Source: Acidobacteriaceae bacterium (GTDB lineage: Bacteria > Acidobacteriota > Terriglobia > Terriglobales > Acidobacteriaceae). From it: a DNA stretch of 64,000 bases. The stretch spans positions 1-64,000 of the forward strand of contig PLHW01000043.1 of NCBI GenBank assembly GCA_003139095.1. The letters are read 5' to 3'. Every line of letters starts with the position of its first letter. The first letter of the stretch is position 1. The notes under the pieces were generated by a model. It was not told the origin of the DNA. It made no database searches and saw only the letters and a list, made by a program, of their open reading frames with translations. Below, one piece after another: positions 29,259 to 37,738 of this stretch. The translations under genes were made by a program, and so were the position numbers.

Positions 29259-29463
29259 ACGCCAATCCGGGAGAACCACGTTAGTCCCGACCAGGTTTTT
29301 TTCCCGATCATTCGTGAAATCCGCGGAAAAAGAAGTTGATCCAAGCCCGTCCGCCACGACGACATCCCTAGAGAAAAGCCCCAAAATGCCCGCTGAACCC
29401 AGAAAAACACCCGCTTTCCCGGCCCCAAGCCATCCCCAAATGTCCAATTGCCATAGTGACTTA

Positions 29464-29512
29464 GCCATTCCGTCTTTGGGAATGGCCACGAACTGTGGCA
29501 ATTTTGCCACAG
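29464..29512 (+). promoter_or_regulatory. Two consecutive 8-bp hairpins in the lpxC leader
   Basis: GCCATTCC (29464-29471) pairs with GGAATGGC (29479-29486). Then CTGTGGCA (29493-29500) pairs with TGCCACAG (29505-29512). Both stems are perfect. They overlap the frame upstream of the conserved LpxC start, suggesting an RNA leader rather than coding sequence. Confidence 0.6.
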
Positions 29513-29568
29513 ACAACATTCCGCATCTTTCTGTAGTCTACCGACTTACGCCACACCATCCCATCCAT

Positions 29569-30468
29569 TTGACGCGCGAGCAAACAATTCGCTCGGCCGT
29601 GACTTGCACCGGCGTCGGACTGCACAGCGGCGCTCCCGTCAACCTTCGCCTTCTTCCCGCTCCCGCTGGCACTGGCATCGTTTTCCACCGCACCGACCTT
29701 GACAGCTTTGCCGTCGAGGCCAGCGGCCGCAACGTTGCGCGCGTCAGCTACGCCACCAGCCTGATGAAGAAGGGCGTCCTCATCTCCACCACCGAGCACC
29801 TGCTCTCCGCCCTCATCGGCGTCGGCATCGACAACGTCATCGTTGAGCTCGACAACCTCGAGCTCCCCATCCTCGACGGCAGCGCGCTCCCCTTCGTCGA
29901 GATGATCCAGCGCGCCGGCATTCGCCCGCAGCGCAAAGCCCGCACCTACCTGCGCATCATCCGCGAGATTGAGCTGCGCGAAGGCGACAAATTTATCGCC
30001 GTCTATCCCGCCGACACTTATTCCGTTTCCTACTCCATCAATTTTCCTCATCCGCTCATCGGCAAACAAAGTTTTTGCGTGCGCCTGACCAATGGCAGCT
30101 ATCTCGACCAGATTGCCGCCGCCCGCACTTTCGGCTTTTTGCACGAAGCCGACGCCATGCGCCAGCAGGGCCTCATCCGCGGCGCCTCCACCTCCAACGC
30201 CATCGTCATGAATCGCGAAGAGGTTCTCAATCCTCCGCTGCGTTTTCCCGACGAGTTCGTGCGCCACAAAGTCCTCGACTTGATCGGCGACCTCGCCCTC
30301 ATCGGCAAGCGCATTCTCGGCGCCGTCGTCGCCGACCGCGCTGGCCACGCCATGCACACCGCTCTCGTTTCCCGCATCCTCCGCGACCGCTCCTACTGGC
30401 AGGAAACCACCATGGAAGTTCCCGGCCGCGTTCCCGCACCTGCGCAAGAATCCGTCCTCAGCCTCTGA
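29569..30468 (+). CDS. lpxC: UDP-3-O-acyl-N-acetylglucosamine deacetylase
   Basis: 299 residues if it starts at TTG 29569, which puts 13 residues before TGVGLH, exactly as in E. coli LpxC. In-frame ATGs at 29482 and 29314 add 29 and 85 non-conserved residues. Zinc-site motifs: TTEHLLSALIGVGIDN, and RHKVLDLIGDLALIG carrying the His and Asp ligands. The catalytic His region is AGHAMHTAL. LpxC commits to lipid A synthesis and is a drug target and an FtsH substrate. Leader hairpins suggest possible post-transcriptional control. Confidence 0.93.
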   Translation: MTREQTIRSAVTCTGVGLHSGAPVNLRLLPAPAGTGIVFHRTDLDSFAVEASGRNVARVSYATSLMKKGVLISTTEHLLSALIGVGIDNVIVELDNLELPILDGSALPFVEMIQRAGIRPQRKARTYLRIIREIELREGDKFIAVYPADTYSVSYSINFPHPLIGKQSFCVRLTNGSYLDQIAAARTFGFLHEADAMRQQGLIRGASTSNAIVMNREEVLNPPLRFPDEFVRHKVLDLIGDLALIGKRILGAVVADRAGHAMHTALVSRILRDRSYWQETTMEVPGRVPAPAQESVLSL

Positions 30469-30646
30469 TCTCCAATCAATAAAGTTTCCCGTCAATCGCT
30501 GTTCTGTTGATGCGCAAAAGTTTGTCTTTAGCGCGCCTCCTATTTTTACCTTCCGTTGACAACTCCCCGCGGGTTACACTGCTACTCTGTCTCACAGGCC
30601 GAATGCGCTGACTTGCCGCGTCCATCGCGCCAACCGGGGGATCAAA

Positions 30647-32167
30647 ATGAATCAATCGACGCCACACTCGAAATCTATCTTTGTCTTGCTCGCCGCCTCA
30701 CTCGCCATCCTCGCATGCGCTCTCCTCGCGCCAGCGCCCGCCGCGGCCCAAACCGGCGCCTGGCTCACGCATTCCCATGACGAGCAGCACACCGCTCTCT
30801 CCACCGTCCAGTCGCAGCCCCTCTCCTCCATTCACTGGCATCTCCCCGTCGACCTTCAACCCCCGCAAGGAGAGATCTTCATCCACTACGGTTCGCCGCT
30901 CGTCACCGCGGCCAATACCGTCATCGTCCCCGTCAAGACCTTCGGCAACAGTTTCCGCGTCGAGGCTCACAACGGAGCTACCGGCCAGCGCATCTGGAAG
31001 CACAACACCGGTTGGGTCCCTCCTGGCGCCGACTTCATTCCCGGCCTCGGTCCCACCATTTCCGGCACTGAGCTTTTCATTCCCGACGTTGCCGGCCGCG
31101 TCCTCGCCCGCTCCAATCCCGATTCGGCCAAGGGCACCTTCAAGCACCTCTACTTCTACGGCCTGAAGAATTACCGCAAGGATCCGACCGCCTATAACCA
31201 AAACGTCCAGATCGACACGCCGCTCTCCACCGACGCCAACGGCAATCTCTTCTTCGGCTTTCTGGTCCTCGGCTCCACGCCCCTCAATCTGCAAAGCGGA
31301 CTCGCCCGCATCGGCGCCAATGGCACTGGCACTTACGTTTCCGCCGCCGCGCTCAGCGGCGATCCCTCCATCATCGAAGTCTCCATCAGCTGCGCGCCCG
31401 CTCTCTCGCCCGACGGCACCATCCTCTACGTTGCCGTCGATAACGGCACGACCGGATATCTTCTCGCCGTCAACAGCACCACGCTCGCTCTCATCAACCG
31501 CGTGCAGCTCACCGATCCCTCCTCCGGATGGCCCGCCTGGATCTTCAACGCCAGCTCCTCTACACCCACCGTCGGCCCCGACGGCGACGTTTACTTCGGC
31601 GTCATCGAAAATCCGTTCCCCAACCACAACGACCGCGGCTGGATGCTCCACTACAACGCCGACCTCACGCAAACCAAAATTCCCGGCAGCTTCGGCTGGG
31701 ACGACACGGCTTCCATCCTTCCCGCCTCCATGGTTCCCAGCTATAAGGGCACATCGCAGTACTTACTCATGACTAAGTACAACAACTATTGCGGCATCGG
31801 CACCGGAGACGGCCAGAACAAGATCGCCATTCTCGATCCCAACGCCACCGAACACGACCCCGTCCTGCCCAATACGTTGGTGATGAACGAAGTGCTCACG
31901 CACTTAGGAGTAACTCCCGATCCCGAGTGCCCCGGCGGCCTGAAAGAGTGGTGCATCAACACCGCCGCCATCGATCCCTTCACCAAGTCCGTAATTGCCA
32001 ACAGCGAAGACGGCAACTTATATCGCTGGGACATGACGACCAACACCTTTACACAAGTAATAACTCTGTCGAGCGGAATCGGCGAAGCCTACACGCCAAC
32101 CGTAATAGGCGCCGACGGCACAGTCTACGGCATCAACCAGGCCATATTAGACGCGGTGGGAAAGTAA
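30647..32167 (+). CDS. Secreted PQQ-like beta-propeller protein
   Basis: 506 residues with a signal peptide (FVLLAASLAILACALLAPAPAAA). Repeated Trp/Gly/Asp-containing blades such as NGATGQRIWKHNTG, DGTILYVAVDNGTTGYLLAV and EDGNLYRWDMTTNTFT fit PQQ/quinoprotein-like propellers. No cofactor-binding Cys pair or PQQ ligand set is clear, so it may only be structural. A second member of the type lies at 51433-52992. Confidence 0.75.
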   Translation: MNQSTPHSKSIFVLLAASLAILACALLAPAPAAAQTGAWLTHSHDEQHTALSTVQSQPLSSIHWHLPVDLQPPQGEIFIHYGSPLVTAANTVIVPVKTFGNSFRVEAHNGATGQRIWKHNTGWVPPGADFIPGLGPTISGTELFIPDVAGRVLARSNPDSAKGTFKHLYFYGLKNYRKDPTAYNQNVQIDTPLSTDANGNLFFGFLVLGSTPLNLQSGLARIGANGTGTYVSAAALSGDPSIIEVSISCAPALSPDGTILYVAVDNGTTGYLLAVNSTTLALINRVQLTDPSSGWPAWIFNASSSTPTVGPDGDVYFGVIENPFPNHNDRGWMLHYNADLTQTKIPGSFGWDDTASILPASMVPSYKGTSQYLLMTKYNNYCGIGTGDGQNKIAILDPNATEHDPVLPNTLVMNEVLTHLGVTPDPECPGGLKEWCINTAAIDPFTKSVIANSEDGNLYRWDMTTNTFTQVITLSSGIGEAYTPTVIGADGTVYGINQAILDAVGK

Positions 32168-32261
32168 GGGGTCAGGTCCGAGGTATCAGGTCTCAGCTCT
32201 TTGAATTATCGATAGTGGGGACGCGAGTTCCGCAATCAACACTCAGAGTCGGCTCCTCCAC

Positions 32262-32888
32262 TCAGTGCTGGTGCGCGTCGGGCGGTTCGTCGGACGCGCG
32301 CTGGGATTGCTCCGTCTGCGTTTCTGCAGCCTCGTTGTCTTTCTCGTTGCCCTTATTGGGGAGATCGACGGGCGCGCGGAATGGAGCGGTCATGACCTGG
32401 TCAGAAGGCGGGGCGAAGTTTGTATGGCGGAGATTGCCGGACGCGGTTTGCAGAGCGTAAAGCAGAAGGCTGGCGGTTTTGTACGGAATGGCCTGGGCGA
32501 GAAGCAGTCGCATAATCTTCATGAGAGCCACTTGAACGGAGTTGGCGTCCTCGAGAATGGGCATGAGGTCGGCCGCGTTCTCGCATTGCTCGCGGATGAA
32601 GTTATTTTGTAATAATTCCTCCTGTTGTTCCTTGTCCCTTTGCGAAGGCGGTATAAGTCTGTCACGCACGAAATCTCGCGGGTGTTTGTCCCGGTAGTCA
32701 TCGACGTAGCGGGCGAAGCTGTCGGGAGTTGAGGAGGTGGAGAGATGCCAGTTGAAATGGAAATGGCAGAGGAGCCGGCCACGGAGGGCTGGGCAGCCGC
32801 ACTGAGTACCGTCGACCTTGATGTGACGGCAGCGGACGGGTTGAGCTGGATTGGAAGCGGCGGGTAAATGAGAAGTCATGTCGGACAT
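32262..32888 (-). CDS. Hypothetical protein with WRC-like C-x9-C-x10-C-x2-H zinc motif
   Basis: 208 residues, soluble. Near the N-terminus (about residues 20-44) Cys and His are spaced C-x9-C-x10-C-x2-H: CRHIKVDGTQC, then CPALRGRLLCHFH. That is the spacing of the plant WRC zinc finger. A helical central region (VALMKIMRLLLAQAIPYKTA) and an acidic, Gln/Glu-rich tail follow. Zinc or DNA binding is inferred from the motif only. The type seems common among acidobacterial small proteins. Confidence 0.6.
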   Translation of the reverse strand: MSDMTSHLPAASNPAQPVRCRHIKVDGTQCGCPALRGRLLCHFHFNWHLSTSSTPDSFARYVDDYRDKHPRDFVRDRLIPPSQRDKEQQEELLQNNFIREQCENAADLMPILEDANSVQVALMKIMRLLLAQAIPYKTASLLLYALQTASGNLRHTNFAPPSDQVMTAPFRAPVDLPNKGNEKDNEAAETQTEQSQRASDEPPDAHQH

Positions 32889-33245
32889 GGATCACTCCCC
32901 CTCCCCCCTCCCCTGATCTTGTAAATCCATAAGATCATTAGGATTTAATCGGGGGCGGGATTAAAATCTATGATCCAAAAGGAGTTAGCGGCAAAACCAT
33001 GATATGAAGGCAGTTAGTAACTTAGTTACGAATTATGATTGCCGATTACTCGTTCTGGACCTGTAGTTAGTTTGGGGATAGTGCAGTTCTTAAGTCAAGG
33101 GAAAATTGTTTGGGATGGAGTGGAGGGAGTGCCGGAATGGGAAATCGTCAGCCATCAGCCGTCAGGTAAATTCCTTCGGCGGCTTTAGCGGCACGACCGA
33201 GGCCGTGCCCTACCCATTTGCTCTATGCTACGGACGGAGCGATCG
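32889..33245. other. Intergenic region, no supported gene
   Basis: About 350 bases of relatively A+T-rich DNA between divergent genes. It holds a small GTAAC-TTA-GTTAC hairpin near 33017 and a short run of pyrimidine-rich sequence next to the minus-strand start. Nothing else supported. Confidence 0.4.
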
Positions 33246-34199
33246 ATGACTGAACTACGCACCGGCACCGTTCCGGACATCTCCGATTCGTGGCCGGCAA
33301 TTCGGCTGGCTGACTGGAAGGATACCTATGCCACTCTGCATATGTGGATGCAGATTGTGGGAAAGATACGCCTGGCATTGACTCCTAGAGTCAATCACTG
33401 GTGGAACGTGCCGCTGTATGTAAGTTCGCGGGGGCTTACGACCTCGATTATGCCGTATGGGGATCGCGGCTTCGAAATGGAGTTTGACTTTCTCGAACAT
33501 AAACTCGCGATACGCACCACGGATTCGAAGACGGCGTCGGTGGCGCTGGCTCCGCGATCGGTGGCCGACTTTTACCGGGAGCTTATGAGTGCGCTCGGTT
33601 CGCTCGGGATCGAGGTACGCATCTGGAAGATGCCGGTGGAGGTGGCCGATCCGATTCCGTTCGATCAGGATCGGGTTCACGCTGCTTACGATGGCGAGCA
33701 CGCGCGGCGGCTGTGGCGGATTCTGCTGTCGGCGGATGAGGTATTCAAAGTCTTCCGGGCGCGTTTCATTGGGAAATCCAGTCCGGTACATTTTTTCTGG
33801 GGCAGCTTTGACCTGGCGGTGACGCGTTTTTCGGGCCGACGGGCGCCGGAGCGCCACCATGCCGATCCGGTGCTTCGCAAGATCATGCGGGAAGCGTATT
33901 CGCATGAGGTGATCAGCGCGGGATGGTGGCCGGGTGGCGGAGAAGTCAAGGAGGCTGCGTTCTATTGCTACGCGGCGCCGGCGGCGGCCGGATTTGAGAA
34001 GCAGGCGGTGCGTCCCGCAGAAGCCTTTTATGACGCCGGCCTGGGCGAGTACCTCTTTATGTACGACGCCGTGAGGCTGGCGAAGTCGCCGAGTGAGGCG
34101 TTGCTGGAGTTCCTCCAGAGCAGCTACGAGGCGGGCGCAATCACGGGAAAGTGGGACCGCAAAGCACTCGAGCGGCCTGCGGACGCGGACGCCATGTGA
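33246..34199 (+). CDS. DUF5996 family protein
   Basis: 317 residues from the ATG at 33246. Motifs WPAIRLADWKDTYATLHMWM, MEFDFLEHKLAIRTTD, SPVHFFWGSFDLAVTRFSGR and HEVISAGWWPGG are those of the DUF5996 family. These are soluble proteins of unknown function. No clear catalytic motif is assigned. Confidence 0.85.
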   Translation: MTELRTGTVPDISDSWPAIRLADWKDTYATLHMWMQIVGKIRLALTPRVNHWWNVPLYVSSRGLTTSIMPYGDRGFEMEFDFLEHKLAIRTTDSKTASVALAPRSVADFYRELMSALGSLGIEVRIWKMPVEVADPIPFDQDRVHAAYDGEHARRLWRILLSADEVFKVFRARFIGKSSPVHFFWGSFDLAVTRFSGRRAPERHHADPVLRKIMREAYSHEVISAGWWPGGGEVKEAAFYCYAAPAAAGFEKQAVRPAEAFYDAGLGEYLFMYDAVRLAKSPSEALLEFLQSSYEAGAITGKWDRKALERPADADAM

Positions 34200-34249
34200 G
34201 TCCGGCAGCGTCGCTCGGTGATCCAAACTCGGTGATCCAAAAGAGAACA

Positions 34250-34275
34250 GCCCGCAAGCCTTGCAGCCTGCGGGC
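34250..34275 (-). terminator. Rho-independent terminator of a minus-strand unit
   Basis: GCCCGCA (34250-34256) pairs with TGCGGGC (34269-34275). On the minus strand it is followed by TGTTCTCTTTT; on the plus strand there is no T-run. It therefore ends a minus-strand transcript. Confidence 0.72.
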
Positions 34276-34582
34276 CGTCCGGTGGACTGTTTGGGATTGA
34301 CTGAGGTGGTCACTCTTCGTGGCCCCTCGCCCAACCACCCCGTCACGCAAAAAGCGCGTGCCGGGGACCCCGGTCGTTCCGGTTCCCGATGCCACATGCA
34401 GCGGGAGGATCAGCCCAAATTCACGGATTGTTTGCGAGAAATTGTCCCTGCTTTCCCCGACCAAGGGTCTACAGGAACTCCTCTTAGAGCAACCGCTCTA
34501 AGTCTCAGCCACCTCACCTGGTCTTGTATTGCTACAACAATCACTTTCAGAAATTGTCATCCGACCACCTCCTTTCCGGTGT
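34276..34582 (-). ncRNA. Candidate structured small RNA / leader transcript
   Basis: This stretch lies between a promoter (34589-34618) and a terminator (34250-34275) on the minus strand, so it would be a ~330-nt transcript. Minus-strand hairpins: TAGAGC-GGTT-GCTCTA (34485-34500), CCGGGG-T-CCCCGG, CACGC-GCTTTTT-GCGTG and a longer-range GGGGTGGT/ACCACCTC pairing. It starts with a 20-codon ORF. It does not match tmRNA, SRP RNA, 6S RNA or RNase P consensus features that I know. The frames running through it are not convincingly coding. Confidence 0.5.
34498..34560 (-). CDS. 20-codon leader-type ORF
   Basis: It reads MTISESDCCSNTRPGEVAET and stop, with a perfect SD (AAAGGAGGT) 6 bases before the ATG and a promoter immediately upstream. 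It has a Cys-Cys pair. A hairpin starts at the stop codon (TAGAGCGGTTGCTCTA), as in translation-attenuation leaders. No homologue is recognised. Confidence 0.45.
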   Translation of the reverse strand: MTISESDCCSNTRPGEVAET

Positions 34583-34588
34583 AATCGC

Positions 34589-34618
34589 AGATTAGCCCAA
34601 GTCGGCCCAGCGGGTCAA
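34589..34618 (-). promoter_or_regulatory. Promoter of the minus-strand mini unit
   Basis: On the minus strand, TTGACC (34613-34618), 18-bp spacer, TAATCT (34589-34594). It is 7 to 10 bases upstream of the predicted transcription start near 34582. Confidence 0.55.
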
Positions 34619-34764
34619 CAGTACCCAAGGAGATTCCTCCCCTATGACGACGATCACTTGCCGCGGGCCAAGTGCAGATTGTGCGGCTCCGCGACCATCG
34701 ATCCGCGCCTCGCGCGTAACTTGTTTTGCGGCAAGGCAGTCGCTAGTCTCACGCTAGGAACTAC

Positions 34765-36783
34765 ATGCCGGATGTCGACCAAAGCCGTCCCGCGCGCGTC
34801 CGCGAAATTTCCGCGCAAGGCGAGCGCGAAGCGAAAAGCGCAGCGCAAAAGCCCGGCTCGAAAGGATGCGACCAGGAGGAAGCCGCCCCAAGCCTGCTCT
34901 TTCGCCCCGGCGTGATGGAAACGATAGCCTGTGCTGCCGCCGCGCTTGCCTATATCGCAACACTCGGCTTCGGATTCGTCTACGACGACGTCCCGCAAAT
35001 TCTGAAGAATCCCGCAATCCAATCCTGGCGATTCGTCCCGCAATATTTCACTTCGCACGTCTGGGCCGCAATCTATCCGAACTCTGCCGGAAGTTATTAC
35101 CGCCCAATCTTCCTGCTCTGGCTGCGCCTGAATTACGCCCTCTTCGGAACCGACGCGGCAGGTTGGCATGCGACGAGCGTTGCCTGCCACGTGGTTGCCA
35201 CCTGGCTCGTGTTCCGTATCGCGAAAGGACTTTCGCGCGATCGCATCACCGCTTTGCTCGCTGCGCTGATTTTCGCCGTGCATCCCGCTCACGTCGAAAA
35301 CGTAGCCTGGATTTCCGCCGTCACCGATCCGCTGATGACATGCTTTTTGCTGGGAAGCTTCTACGCGTTTCTGACTTTTCGCAATTCCCGAAAACGCGCG
35401 ACGGCGGCTCTCTCGATCGGCCTCTTCGCGCTTGCGCTGCTCTCGAAGGAAACTGCGGTCGTATTGCCACTGCTGATTTTCGTCTACGTCCTGATTCTTG
35501 GCGGAAACGAAGAGGAAGGCGTGCGAGAAGAGGCACGCGAGAGAGAAGAGAGTGAAAGAGAAGTACAGGATGGAAGAGAAGGAAAGAGGGAAAGAGAACA
35601 AGAGAGCGGAACAAAAGAAGTCGTTGCCGGCAAAGCCCACGTGGCCGAAGGCGTAAGCCATCGCCTCTGGTCCGCGTCCAGCGCGGCATTTCCGTATCTG
35701 GCGCTGGTTTTGGCTTATGCCATCGTTCGCTTCCGCGCCTTGCAAGGGTGGTCGCATGCAACCATCCCCATCGGCTGGAAATCGGTCTTCCTCACCTGGC
35801 CTTCAGTTCTCTGGTTCTACACGAAGCACGCCGCGCTCCCGCTGAAATCGAGCGAGTTCTATTCCCTCGATTACGTCTCGCACTTCAGTGCAAGCAGCGT
35901 GCTGCTTCCAGCAACAGCGCTCGCCGCCACCGCATTCGCGCTTTTCCTCCTGCTCCACTGGTTCGCCCGCGAAGACTCCCAGAAGCGCCTCGCGCGCTTT
36001 GCGCTCGCACTTATCCTGCTTCCACTTTTGCCCGTTCTCGATCTGCGCGCCCTCACCGTTGGCGATGTCGTACACGACCGCTATCTCTATCTTCCCTCCA
36101 TCGGATTTGCACTGCTGATTGCGCTTCTCGTCCGGGGAATGATCCGCCAGATTGAGCGCCGCAGCCCAACCGCTCCAGCGAAGCTTCTCGCTCTCGCTTT
36201 TGTCTCCCCGATCTTAATCGCGTACTCTGCGCTCACCATCTCCCAGCAAATGCAGTGGGCGAACGACATTCTCCTCTACACTCGCGGGCTCGAATCCGCG
36301 CCTGCGAACCTGACCGTGCGCGACAATCTTGCTAACTCTCTGCTCGCCGCCAACCAGCCCGACCGCGCCATTCCGCTCTACCTGGAAGTCCTCCATCGAA
36401 ACCCCGATTTCTGGCGCTCCAACTACAATCTCGGATTCGCTTACTACAAGACAGCCAATTTCCAGAGCGCCGAAGATTACCTTCACCGCGCCATTCGCGT
36501 CGACCCCTCGGATTCGGATCAATACATCTATCTCGCGCTCGCCGAGCTTCAGTTGCAACACCTTCCCGAAGCAGCCGACAACGCGCGCCAAGCCATCGCG
36601 CGCAGTCCGCACGCTCGCGGATATCACTCCGTTCTTGCCCTGATTTACGAGACTTCCGGCGATCGCGCTAGCGCCGCAGCGGAGCTCAAATCGGAGATCT
36701 CCGAGCATCCCGACAACGCCGCAGCAGTCGGCGCGCTCCAGAAACTGGAAGAAGCCGCGCCCAGACTGTCGTCCGTGCCATGA
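34765..36783 (+). CDS. TMTC-like membrane protein with TPR repeats
   Basis: 672 residues. About nine to ten membrane helices follow an initial FVYDDVPQILKNPAI loop, the DD motif of GT-C/TMTC protein O-mannosyltransferases. FAVHPAHVENVAWISAVTDP is also characteristic. The C-terminal third contains TPR units (for example YLEVLHRNPDFWRSNYNLGF and HRAIRVDPSDSDQYIYLALA). A charged Glu/Arg insertion (residues ~250-286) lies between helices. Such proteins may glycosylate secreted proteins; target and sugar donor are not inferable. Confidence 0.82.
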   Translation: MPDVDQSRPARVREISAQGEREAKSAAQKPGSKGCDQEEAAPSLLFRPGVMETIACAAAALAYIATLGFGFVYDDVPQILKNPAIQSWRFVPQYFTSHVWAAIYPNSAGSYYRPIFLLWLRLNYALFGTDAAGWHATSVACHVVATWLVFRIAKGLSRDRITALLAALIFAVHPAHVENVAWISAVTDPLMTCFLLGSFYAFLTFRNSRKRATAALSIGLFALALLSKETAVVLPLLIFVYVLILGGNEEEGVREEAREREESEREVQDGREGKREREQESGTKEVVAGKAHVAEGVSHRLWSASSAAFPYLALVLAYAIVRFRALQGWSHATIPIGWKSVFLTWPSVLWFYTKHAALPLKSSEFYSLDYVSHFSASSVLLPATALAATAFALFLLLHWFAREDSQKRLARFALALILLPLLPVLDLRALTVGDVVHDRYLYLPSIGFALLIALLVRGMIRQIERRSPTAPAKLLALAFVSPILIAYSALTISQQMQWANDILLYTRGLESAPANLTVRDNLANSLLAANQPDRAIPLYLEVLHRNPDFWRSNYNLGFAYYKTANFQSAEDYLHRAIRVDPSDSDQYIYLALAELQLQHLPEAADNARQAIARSPHARGYHSVLALIYETSGDRASAAAELKSEISEHPDNAAAVGALQKLEEAAPRLSSVP

Positions 36784-36912
36784 ACTAAAGTGTGCGCCAC
36801 CTCGCGGTACATGCCCGCCAGATATCTACCTTCGTTACTGCCCCGTCCATAGACTGAAAATACGCCGCGCAAGCGGAAGGACTCTCCCCAAAGTCAGCGC
36901 CCTGGGTGCGAA

Positions 36913-36955
36913 AAACTCGGAACTGGTAATCGGAACTGGAAACCGGCAACTCGGA
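36913..36955. repeat. Degenerate short tandem repeat
   Basis: CGGAACTGGTAATCGGAACT followed by GGAAACCGGCAACTCGG reads as imperfect 6-8 bp units in the gap before the UbiX-like gene. Confidence 0.5.
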
Positions 36956-36964
36956 GATGAGACG

Positions 36965-37567
36965 TCAGCCCTTCCATCGATACGCATTCGGCTGCGGCAA
37001 TCCGACATGCGCGAGCACGCGGTTGGCAAACTCCTGCGCCATCTCATCGGCGCTGGACGGATGGTTATAGAAGGTGGGAATCAGTGGAAAGATCGTAGCG
37101 CCCGCGTCGGCGGCGAGCGACATGTTGCGAATATGGACCTTGTTCAGCGGTGTTTCGCGCACGCAAAGAACCAGCGGCCGACGCTCTTTCAGCGACACGT
37201 CCGCGGCGCGCTCGATCAAGTGCGAGGCGATGCCATTGGCAATGCGGCCCAGCGTCCCCACGCTGCAAGGAATGATGACCATCGCATCGGATGGATATGA
37301 CCCGCTGGCGATATTCGCTCCGATGTCGGCGTTCGATTGCGGCTGAATTTTCGTCGATGCCGCGCCGATGAGCTGAGATAGAAGCCCGGAGCGGCCTTCG
37401 ATTCCGAGTTCCTCGGCCATAACGCGCAAGCCGCTGTCGGAAACGATGAAGTTCACCGTCTTAACGCGCGCATCGCGTTCAACGGTCAAAAGGAATTGCT
37501 TGAGGAAAATGGATCCGCTGGCGCCCGTCGTAGCGATCGTCAGATTTTCCGGAGGCAATACAGTCAA
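36965..37567 (-). CDS. ubiX: UbiX-family flavin prenyltransferase
   Basis: 200 residues. TIATTGASGSIFLKQFL is the FMN/prenyl-phosphate N-terminal motif. IGANIASGSYPSDAMVIIPC, SVGTLGRIANGIAS and ETPLNKVHIRNM are conserved in UbiX/Pad1. The enzyme makes prenylated FMN for UbiD-type decarboxylases; no ubiD gene is in the window. Its start overlaps the upstream region of the ChaN-like gene on the other strand. Confidence 0.93.
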   Translation of the reverse strand: MTVLPPENLTIATTGASGSIFLKQFLLTVERDARVKTVNFIVSDSGLRVMAEELGIEGRSGLLSQLIGAASTKIQPQSNADIGANIASGSYPSDAMVIIPCSVGTLGRIANGIASHLIERAADVSLKERRPLVLCVRETPLNKVHIRNMSLAADAGATIFPLIPTFYNHPSSADEMAQEFANRVLAHVGLPQPNAYRWKG

Positions 37568-37738
37568 AGTTGGTGCTCCCTAAGCGAGAATGCGCGCGTT
37601 GTCTGGAAACGCTTTGAGGATAGGGAGGCATCCAACCGAAGTCAAGCAGTACGACGGCCACCGAGCGAATTGCGCACTGCGCTCTTCGTCAACATTGCGA
37701 ACGACTGGCGTCGAAGAACTGAACACGAACGACGAAGT

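Noticed and set aside
33255-34397. 380-codon minus-strand frame antisense to the DUF5996 gene
   Set aside because: The plus-strand protein has clear DUF5996 motifs; the minus frame is His/Arg-rich and runs through the terminator at 34250-34275.
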